Assembly: GCF_947507565.1 (NCBI RefSeq)
Contig: NC_089194.1
Location: 744,001-808,000, forward strand
DNA: 64,000 nt
DNA from: Oscarella lobularis
Lineage: Eukaryota > Porifera > Homoscleromorpha > Homosclerophorida > Oscarellidae
Reading direction: 5' to 3'
Shown here one piece after another: positions 55,803-64,000 of this stretch (positions are counted from its first letter, which is position 1; each line of letters begins with the position of its first letter). Under the pieces are notes generated by a model. It saw only the letters and a list, made by a program, of their open reading frames with translations, ran no database searches and was not told where the DNA came from. A program made the position numbers and the translations under genes.

Positions 55803-58800
55803 TGTGACTGCAGTAATATTGAACGCTGCCTAAAGAAGTAAAAGCGCGTTCGTCTGAACGACGAGAGCAAGAACATCTGCAGGTACAATTTGGGTGTGAA
55901 ACGAGGCGTTGGTAAGAAAGAAACGCTCAAGCTGTTGGCGCTGGCGTTGGAAGAAGGTTCGTAGGCATAGTACTGAACAAACAATTTCCCTCTAGCAATA
56001 CTAAACGGAAACGTTATCTCATTGAGAACCCTGCGAGAGATGTACAGTACCTAAATTGGCATTGATAGCTGCGCGCACCAACACAAAATTCTTCAAACGC
56101 TTTTCGGATGACCGACGAAAAAGAAGACTTGACAGCAACAAACTAGAGTATCAAGAGAAAGATACAAATGTCTGAAAAGACCATTGCAATGTTTGCAAAG
56201 AGACTTCGCGTTCATGTCCAAAATAGTGACATTTACGAGACCAGTGGCTGCAAGTAGATCATTAGGCGTTAGAGGACCTATTGAGACGTTAGAAAGAACA
56301 TCCTAAAATGTTGTACAGTAAAAGCTAATTTACTTTCACATGACACTCCGTCTGTTGCAAGTAAATGCTCTGGACCACAACTGCAGGAGTAGAAACCAAT
56401 GTTATTACGACAAATCTGATCACAATCATTCAGATTCTGACTGCATTCATCAATATCTACGTCGAAGCATTATCTGACAAATAAAACGGTTATAGTACTA
56501 GCTCACCAATGCAGGAACTTCCGTTCTTTATCATAAAGCCCGCCTCACAAGAGCAGGTGTAAGAACCCAAAGTATTATTACATAGCTGCTCACAGGTATG
56601 GAACCCAGTGACGCATTCGTCAACATCTGCGTGCAAAAAGACTGCAATATGCAACACAGCGAAAGTAATCATTTGCACCTAGACACGAAGCTTTGTCACT
56701 GCCTAGGTAGTAACCATCATTGCATGTGCAATAATAAGAGCCTTTTTCGTTTATGCACATTTGGTCGCAGTTGTTCAGTCTAAGTGAAGTACTGTTGCTA
56801 CATTCGTCGATATCTGAAATCAGAATGCAGTAAACGAAAGATTTAATATTTTGTAAAACCTGAGCAAGTTCTTTCATCCAGGTTCAGCCTAAAACCAAGT
56901 GGGCAGAAACACGTGTAAGACTCGCACGTGTCCGTGCAATTGTGACTGCACGGACTTGACACTTGACATTCATCAATTGCTAATAAATAGATCTGTTCAA
57001 AAATTGCCCATAAGCCGTTTAGGAACACCTACCAGGATATTGACAGTCGTTACCGCAATACATTGGCTCACAAGTACACTGCCCAGGAGCAGAGCAATTG
57101 CCGTGAAAAGAGCAGTTGCCACTTCTGTTGTTCGAATTACACGTGAAGACGTTGCAGAGAGCTCCACTCCAATTTTCATTGCACTCGCACAAATTTAGAC
57201 CGATGCATTGACCCTGTCCTAATTATCATAGAGCACCAATGCCGGCACGTTTTCTGTGATTAATTAAAATCACCTGAGCAATAGTGTAGTTGCTCGCACG
57301 ATGGCAGAGAGCAATCAAATCCGGTCCATCCAAGTATGCACGAGCATACTTCTGGAGCTTCGCAGACTCCACGACCAGAACAACCTTGAGTGCATTCAAA
57401 TGCCTCACAGCTGCCTCCGTAGTAGCCAGTGAAGCACTGGCAAGTGTTAGAGTCTAAGCAAATTCCATTTCCACTACAGTTTGACACCGAGGGACAGAAT
57501 TGTGTCATCTTGCACGAAGGACCCGTGTAGCCAACGCGACAAGAGCAGACGTTCACGCCAGTGCAGTCGCCTTCGCCGTTACAGTCGTTTAGATCTGAAC
57601 AAGAGTACTGGTCGCACGCAGATCCCTGCCATCCAGGATTGCAAGCACACGTGCCGTTAGTCAAACAGATTCCGTTACCTAATTTGACGATAAAAACATT
57701 GGTTTATGCCGTTGAAACGTACCTGAACAAAGTAGAGAGCTTTCACAAGACGGTTCCTGACACCTGGACCCAGTCCAGTCAAAGCTGCAAAGACAGCTGT
57801 CGTCTTCAATGCAAATTCCTTTTTCGGAACAAGTGTGAGAGCAAACGGTGGGCACACTGCAATCGTCGCCCGAAAATCCTGGGTTGCAACGGCACGTATT
57901 AGGTAAATAACATCCTCCGTGTAAGGAGCTCGTGCAATTGTTTACATCGTTGCAAAATGCTAATACGAAAACCCTCAAAAAGCCGAAGTCGCGTTCATTA
58001 AACTTATTAAAGAGTACCTTTGCTGCAATTATCTCCGTAATAGCCAAAATCGCATTCGCAAAAACCATTTTTGCATTGGCTAGTAGATGGACAGTCGACG
58101 CAACCTCCTAATACAATTAAAAATTAAAGAAGAATCAGAAATGCTGGCATTTCTTCACACCTTCACTACAATCTAAACCTGACCACGAAGATATGCAAAT
58201 GCACGTGCCGCTGGAGCAAGATCCGTGATTGGAGCATTCATTCGGACAATTACCTAAAATTCGCCTATGAAATACTCGAGTTAAACTGAATTTTGTACCA
58301 GAAACGTAAACTTGTTGCTGCAAAACGGTATCGTCACCAGTGAGTCCTACATCCAAAATGCAGCTTTCCAATAGGCTTTCACTAATACCAAGACTCTTGC
58401 ATGCATCCTCAGCCACCTGTGTCATATCCATTATAAGTCTGTTTGTGTCAATTTGTTTGTTATAAAACTTACTTTTCTGACATTAACAGGCAATTGGTCC
58501 ACTCCGTAGATTGGAAGGTGAAAGGAATTGGTGTACGAATAATCCAAAACATCATCTGGGTAAAAATTTGAATGACTCGAAGACCAAACAGTAGACCAGT
58601 TACAAGCTGATACAACTCTCCCTAGAAAAAACGCAACATTCCAAATATCTGCATTGCCTGAAAGCATTATTGGTACGTACAAGATTCAACAAAATCTGCT
58701 GTGTCGTTATAGGTTTCACCAAAGGGGCCAACTAGATCATTATCCTTGTTGTCATCCATAAACCCGCACAAGCCTTCAGTTTCCTTGATGTACGCAGCAG

Positions 58801-61800
58801 TCGGTCCGAATTCCGTATCTAAATATTGCCGCATAAGAGTTGGCGAGTACCGAACATTAGCCGAATAGACGACGCCAGAACTGAATTGAAAGACAACTTC
58901 AGCAACAGAGCCGTTTGCGCGAGTCGGCTCTACGTAAAGATTGATTGCGGACGAGAGCTGATACGTTTTAGGATACAAAGACCAGTCCGTTGATAATAAG
59001 GTCCCGTTATACCTTAAATATAATTCAGACCGCAGAAAGCCTGCATACATGGTATTCACCTTATTTTTGGCAAAGTGTCGTTACCAATAGCGTTGTCTAA
59101 GGTGAATATACTTGTGGTAACGTTGCCCGTTTTCAAAGCAACGCCACCGACAAACGACGTTCCATTGTGCCCAAAAAATCGAATTTGAGCTCCAAAATCG
59201 TTCTTCAAGCTACGACAGTCCCAGAATTCTCCGATTCCAAAGTAATCAAATTCTTTTCCTATAAAGAGTTCTTTAAAATTCAGCAAGACGACTGATTGCC
59301 TAGGCATACCATCTGCTGTTACAATGTGTGGATCACCAAAGCGTCTCGCTGGTATTCTTCGATCACAGCACGAGCCTCTCCATCCTATGCGGCACTCGCA
59401 GAAGGAATCAGCGTCTACTACAGCAGCTCTGCACAATCCGTTTCCAGAGCAGTCCGTCCCATTTGTGTTTCTGCAAGAGCAGTCCGCCTGATCGCAGCAA
59501 TTCCCGGTCCAGCCAGGAAAACATAGACAAAAAGAGTCTCTTCCTAATCCAGTCAAAACTCCGTGACCTGAACACTCTAAGAGAGAGATCAAGAATTACC
59601 CACCCCAAATTAACTGAGCTAACCGTTGTCGCAAGGACAGCCAGGAACCTTTCCGCATTTTGGTGTGCAGGCGATTTCGTTATCGCTCAGCCAGTCCCTC
59701 CAAATTTTGTTTCTTTTTGTAGGAAGATTTTGTTTGAAGCACAAGGCTGCTCTGAAATCACAGGCACAGCAATATTGTGCGCAGCTGTCTAATGTTCCCA
59801 GAATGTTGCACAAACCGTTTTCTGCCCACCGTCGATTGCATTGCGGATTATATGCTTTAAGAGCGTGAGGACAGCGGCAATTCTTTGGAGCGCTGTTGTA
59901 GCAAGCGCTATGAGTCCGACAACAGCTGTCTGTACCATCAACGGACACTCGATCAGAGAAAGAGACATCAGATTGTCCACACCAGCAGCCGTAATTAGCC
60001 CAATTTGACAACTTCTCTCCAGTAGCACAAAGAACATGAAACTCAAAACTGACAGAGCCAGCTTCTCCTTAATTAAAAGGCAGTGGTTATAAAAAACTAA
60101 ACGAAAATATCCGTTACCATTGATGTCTATAGGTCCAAGCAGGTCGCTGGTAGGACGGACTGTGGGAGATAAAGTCAAAGGCGGAAGAGCAGGCAACGAA
60201 TCTGGAGGAATTCCAGATTCACACCTCTCAAACGAAAACGTTTTGCAGGCAATAACTCGACGTGAGGCAGACGAACACTGAATCAAAAGCGAATCATTAA
60301 CAAAGCATCTATCATAGTCAAGACAGGCTCGCTGACGACGCGAGCACCACGCCTGGCTGCCGACAACGTCAACCGAATTCCCGCGATTTCGAACAGACGC
60401 CAATCCGCAGGGAGCTTCACAGTTGAGCACTTTTATACTCGGCGAAAATCGACTCAGAATCGGCGAGTTTCCTTGGCCACTTACAACGGTGACGCAAGCG
60501 TGCGGAAACCAAGCGGGGCACTGCAGTGATTTGTCGTTCGGGGCTTGATTGTCGTCCTTCCTCATGCAGCGGCGATGAGTGTCGCACCAGCCGCAGTGCG
60601 GAATAGTAACGCAAGACGAGCAAGATTTAAACGTTGGGCAGGTATCGACGGCGCACGCAAATGCCGTCCATCCCTTCGCGCACTCGCACTTGTTCGGGGC
60701 CGCACACTTTCCACGTCCACTGCAGAAGTTCACCAAGTGGCACTGCGGCTCCGAACAGTTAAATCCACCCCAGCCGGGCCGACACTCGCAGAATCCCCCC
60801 TTCCTGCAAATCCCGTTGTTTGAGCAGGAGCATGGCTGAAATGATTTGCCGCAGGATTGGAGATCAGGTTCGAGAAGATAGCCGCTCTTGCACGAACACT
60901 GAAATGATCCAAAGGTGTTGGTGCAAATATGCTCGCACGGACCGCGACCGCCGTTCGTAGCGCACTCGTTAATATCTGAAAAAAAGAAATTAAACTGTCA
61001 TCATCTGGATATGCAAAAACTACTGGTACAATCGACTGCACTGTGTTGCAGCTATAAAATAGTTTAACGTCGACTTGTCACGCAGAAATACCAGGTACTG
61101 TAAAATAATTTTTAGAATGGTATATACGAAGGTTCTCTCAATTAGATACAATTCGCATTGTCGCTATAGGATTAGTTTAGCACTGCATAAATACCTGTAG
61201 ACTTTTGCTTCACAGAACATTCTGCTTGCAACTGCAGTCCGCCTGTATATCCATAGGAATCGTCATCTTCGAATCCGTATATGGTAAGGCCAAATTTTGT
61301 AATTGGAGAAACATGATGAATAGTATGAGACCCGGTAGTGACTGAAATCGTTGCTCCGACGAGTTTCTGACCTGGTACATTATTCCACACGGTCGACGAA
61401 TTGAGAGGCAGATTGTCAAGTCGAAGTCCCCCTTCACTTCCGGAGGGCACGATAATCCCGACGTAGCTTTAAAAGTTAACAGGGTACGATGCCGGCGTGC
61501 TGACCGTGTAGCTGAACCGATACTGTTCTATTGGAGGCAGAACTATCATAAAAGGATCCGACAATGTGCCATCAGTCGTGCTTCCCTGCGAGTATTGCAC
61601 CAGCATAGCCGGCCGCGTCATCTCGACTGACAGAAACGTCGACGACGATCCTTTGAATTCGTGAAAAGATCCCGAAGACAGACCAGACGCTTCGAGCACA
61701 CCGTTCACAGTAACGTCCGTATTGTCGTGAGCGGCCACGACCCGGTAAACGTCGCCAGCCGTTCGCGTCGCCAAAGGAGATGCAGCATAGCGGCTACCCA

Positions 61801-62980
61801 GGGTTGCGACGGGCGGCATCTGCTGGACGAGATGATCGCGATTGGCACGTTGGCGCATTCGTGTCCACCCAAAACGGAAACAATTTTGTCGGAGAAGACT
61901 CTTGTTCCAGTCACGTCGTCACCCTGCAAGAGAATTGTCTGCAGACTATCAAGTACGAAAGTGCTGTTTTGGCCTGCGTTGTACGTCGTCACTCCGTCAT
62001 TCACTTGCAATGATGGGAGGATCGTTACCGTCGTCGCATTATCAATAGCAACAACTCCAACCGTACTCTTACCGCTGCCTTCGTATGAAGCTACGACGTA
62101 TTCAAAGCGCTGGATGTATGTAGGCAAAGCAAGAAAAGCGTCTGTGGTATGGGGCGCTTGATTCAAGCCATAAACAATTAACTCCTCTGTGCCGGTAATA
62201 CGAATTCCGTTATTTCCTTTTCCCAGACTCATGACCAAACCGATGGGTACTTCAACACTTGCCAACGTGTTTGCTTGAAGGTAGCCCGAAGAGAAAAAAT
62301 TCTGTCCGGGACAGCTTATGGTGAAATTCAGCGCTTTAGAGGACGTGAGAAAGAAAACAAATTTCCAGCTGGAAATCGACGGGCGGTGATTCGGCAGGAA
62401 ACCTAGCACAAATTCTCTTCCGGTGTTGCTATTCTGATTGCCTGTAACCCAAAGAATACAATAAGAAATCACTTTTGCAAGAAACTCTGTGACTGCGGCA
62501 TGTAAAGTTACTACTGCATTCATAACGGGTCGATAATATAAGGAATTTTACGCTATGCTAGCGTTTTTAATTGACTTGTTTTTCATTCATTTTAAACAAA
62601 TTTCAGTATAGTTTCACTTTCAATGTTTCCCGAGCTAAACTACGATTTTGTCAAAAATAAATTTTCTTCACTAAAGCTTTGTACGAATTCAACAAAATGC
62701 CTCATACACAAAATGGGTTGTTCTTACAGCAATTTTCGTCAGAACCGTCGTTACAGTCGACTTTCCCGTCGCACCGCCTAGAGCTGGAAAGGCAAGACCC
62801 GCTGCTAGTGCAAATAAACTCGCTTGCTTGGCAAGAGTTCGCAGCACAGCAGAGCTGAGCAAAGTTCACTGCAATTTGACAACCAATATACAACACAGTA
62901 ATATCTAAATTTAAGTGAAAGAAAATACCGAGAAGGCAAAATGATAATAAACTTGAAGAGACCGCTCTGAATGAGCCCAT
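55460..62980 (-). CDS. large chimeric receptor: LDLa, IgGFc-binding, EGF, PLA2, VWD, EGF-CA, TM
   Basis: Multi-exon minus-strand gene. It starts at ATG 62980 with a short first exon (62929-62980) that splices to 62868, giving a signal peptide; it ends at TAG 55460-55462. Order: LDLa, IgGFc-binding N-domain, EGF-CA, EGFs, an unassigned Cys-rich stretch, phospholipase A2-like domain, two EGF-like modules, VWD-type domain, a run of EGFs, four EGF-CA modules, a juxtamembrane extracellular part, one membrane span and a short NPVY-containing tail. Exon joins I could check keep the frame. Breaks: frameshift near 61850, TAA at 61469-61471, one-base shift near 59067 and probably one near 58675. It may be a recent pseudogene or contain sequencing errors. 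Likely a cell-surface adhesion or recognition receptor. I know of no standard family with this exact order. Confidence 0.75.
56330..58431 (-). other. EGF and EGF-CA repeat exons
   Basis: After a LLESCILDVGLTGDD block come EGF modules such as NCPNECSNHGSCSSGTCIC, CKNGFCECDFGYYGDNC, GGCYLPNTCRCNPGFSGDDC, CSEKGICIEDDSCLC, CACNPGWQGSACD, CSGNGICLDSNTCQC and CSGRGVCEAPEVCSC. Four DxDEC-type EGF-CA modules follow (AIDECQVSS, DIDECSNST, DVDECVTGF, DIDECSQNL). Most are one module per exon with short introns in the same phase. Confidence 0.85.
58470..59576 (-). other. EGF plus VWD-type domain exons
   Basis: Two EGF-like modules (ECSGHGVLTG ... CLCFPGWTGNCCD; CSGNGLCRAAVVDADSFCEC) lead into RRFGDPHIVTADG, the start of a VWD-type domain. 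It continues through FIGKEFDYFGIGEFWDC and ends with GLCGFMDDNKDNDLVGPFG. The block after it resembles the MUC4/SUSD2 type that follows VWD. A one-base frameshift lies near 59067 in an A run. Confidence 0.8.
59624..60067 (-). other. phospholipase A2-like domain exon
   Basis: Contains the secreted-PLA2 calcium loop YGCWCG, the catalytic helix CCRTHSACY with its His after an Asp (VDGTDSCC), and a second helix CACDFRAALCF holding the paired Asp. Key catalytic residues are present, so it could hydrolyse phospholipids or serve as a binding fold. It is a domain inside a receptor, not a free secreted enzyme. Spliced in phase with neighbouring EGF exons. Confidence 0.85.
60118..60975 (-). other. EGF-CA and EGF exon with Cys-rich linker
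   Basis: Begins with a calcium-binding EGF (INECATNGGRGPCEHIC, GSFQCSCKSGY), then EGF modules (CSCSNNGICRKGGFCEC, CSGRGKCAAPNKCEC), then a Cys-rich PSI-like stretch (CSSCVTIPHCGWCDTHRRC) and about 100 residues I cannot assign. Confidence 0.8.
61195..62442 (-). other. IgGFc-binding-type domain exon
   Basis: Matches the N-terminal domain shared by FCGBP-like animal proteins: GREFVLGFLPNH at the start, VSVLGGHECANVP, then after a frameshift near 61850 HLVQQMPPVATLGSRY, PLATRTAGDVYRVVAAHDNT and IVLPPIEQYRFSYT. A TAA at 61469-61471 interrupts PVNF and SYVGIIVPSG. The final part (LRLDNLPLN ... LTIYGFEDDDSYGYTGG) completes the domain. Confidence 0.85.
62728..62868 (-). other. LDLa exon of the large receptor
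   Basis: Encodes a complete LDL-receptor class A module: CQASEFICTSSGSC, then RRCDGKVDCNDGSDENC. Six cysteines and the acidic calcium site (DGKVDCNDGSDE) are present. Bounded by acceptor at 62869 and donor at 62727. Confidence 0.85.
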
Positions 62981-64000
62981 TTTTCGCAACAACAGGCGCA
63001 AGTTGAAACGAAACCTCAGATCTAATGACGAAAGTAAAACTGCGCAAGATATATAGACAACCGTAGTGTCCCGAGTCAACGCCCACCCTCCTTTTCAACT
63101 TCAAAGCATTGTTCAGCGTAAATGCTAAGAGCTAAGCACTTCTCGTCGGTTAATAACTTCCGACACGCGCCATGTAACTGTCGAGATACAAAAGCTTACC
63201 ACAAAGCGAGAGGCAAATCTGATGAGACTTGGGGACTTGGGGACTTGGGGACTTTATTGATACCAAATTAGTTTCCTCCAGTAGCACGTGGCACAATTAT
63301 GATAACTCTTTGAGGGAGACGTCAACACTTTAGAGAGATAGTTTCAAGTAAATCTTACTCTGAAATAGCCTCGTTGATGAGTATGTAAACGTCATAATGC
63401 CACCAAAATTATTGTTATGACCTCCGGTCTTCCTAGCTGCTTCCAAGGGAGCGAACTGAAGGAGAGCCCGCCTATTGCCGTGTATTTCTCAGCCGCCCTT
63501 TGTGTTCAGCCATCTAGAGCAGCAAGGTGCGACGATCGGCATGCCGCGACGATCTGCATGCCGCTGTACATATAATTCGGAAATATAAATTCGTGGCACC
63601 ATCTACAAAATAGTCAGCCCCTGCCAACTGGTATCTGAAACAAGTGACACCTGCGATTGCACTTTTACCAATTAATTAAGCGGCTCAGGAACGTGGACCT
63701 ACTCGATGATTTGACTTATATTTAATTTCTCTCCCGGGTGTACAATAGAATAGAGTAGGACCTCGGCTTTCGGACATTCTGCGATTTCGGACGCTCGCAC
63801 AGCAAATCTAGCCAACCGATTCTGGCTTCCTATAGCGCATTTTAAAGCCCAATCCCTGCCAGGAAGATGTGCTTGAGCGCGAATCAATAGACCAAACCCT
63901 CGTGATTTTATAAGAAGATTAGCGCGCGCAGGTCAAAACCTCCGCTTTCGGACAACGGTGTCGCTTTCGGACACGCAGGCGTAGCTCATTCAAATTTTAA
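62981..64000. other. right flank, no supported gene
   Basis: Upstream region of the large receptor, likely holding its promoter. It includes a small tandem repeat (63227-63256) and a segment with repeated TTTCGGAC words (63760-63980). No coding domain seen. Confidence 0.4.
63227..63256. repeat. short tandem repeat, GGGGACTT unit
   Basis: About 3.5 copies of an 8-bp unit ACTTGGGG. Confidence 0.8.

Noticed and set aside
59042-59060. 19-bp intron in the VWD region (GTGAATACC...GCAG)
   Set aside because: Too short for a spliceosomal intron; a one-base shift in the A run explains the frame change better.

Overview
The window looks like a piece of an animal nuclear genome, most likely from an early-branching metazoan such as a sponge. 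The species is not certain. Support: very short GT-AG introns (about 45-60 bp where I could define them), multi-EGF/LDLa/IgGFc-binding/VWD receptors, a membrane-anchored NB-ARC protein, kelch-ectodomain receptor kinases, C-type lectins, Ty3/Gypsy elements with tiny LTRs, OTU-bearing Helitrons and foldback MITEs. There are no bacterial-style operons, rRNAs or tRNAs. Many genes carry single-base frameshifts or nonsense codons, so the region is rich in decaying gene copies, or the assembly has residual indel errors, or both.

Layout. 0.6-4.8 kb: Helitron copy 1 (23-residue repeat region, HUH Rep, start of a Pif1-like helicase). 5.2-6.7 kb: two nested MITEs, the outer one inserted exactly at the start codon of the next gene. 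6.7-10.4 kb: a gene with a RAG1-N-terminal-like zinc/RING region joined to a transposase-like body, broken by a third MITE. 10.5-11.2 kb (minus): C-type lectin domains. 11.4-15.8 kb: Gypsy element 1. 15.9-18.0 kb: a decayed LRR/ARM-like gene. 18.7-21.1 kb: 5' part of a kelch/Cys-rich/TM/kinase receptor (kinase A), carrying a MITE and cut by Gypsy element 2 (21.1-25.2 kb, minus). 25.4-30.1 kb: a rearranged Helitron copy 2 with an OTU domain. 32.2-35.8 kb (minus): kinase B, a dead paralogue. 37.2-37.8 kb: the missing 3' exon of kinase A plus the 5' LTR and gag start of Gypsy 2, in inverted orientation. 37.8-40.8 kb (minus): NB-ARC/TPR-type protein with three in-frame stops. 41.2-53.7 kb: about 12 kb of GACG-rich satellite containing a 200-N gap at which the strand of the hexamer flips. 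55.5-63.0 kb (minus): a large receptor with LDLa, IgGFc-binding, EGF, phospholipase A2, VWD and EGF-CA domains, one membrane span and an NPxY tail.

The strongest structural result is that Gypsy 2 and its host kinase gene are split between 21-25 kb and 37.2-37.8 kb in opposite orientations. Both halves carry the same 59-bp LTR and the same 5-bp target duplication. Inverting about 25214-37816 back restores one kinase gene, one Gypsy element, a natural C-terminus for the NB-ARC gene, and two kinase paralogues in tandem orientation. This is either a real 12.6-kb inversion or an assembly orientation error. The other leading items are the RAG1-N-like gene, the chimeric PLA2-bearing receptor, and the kelch-receptor kinases.
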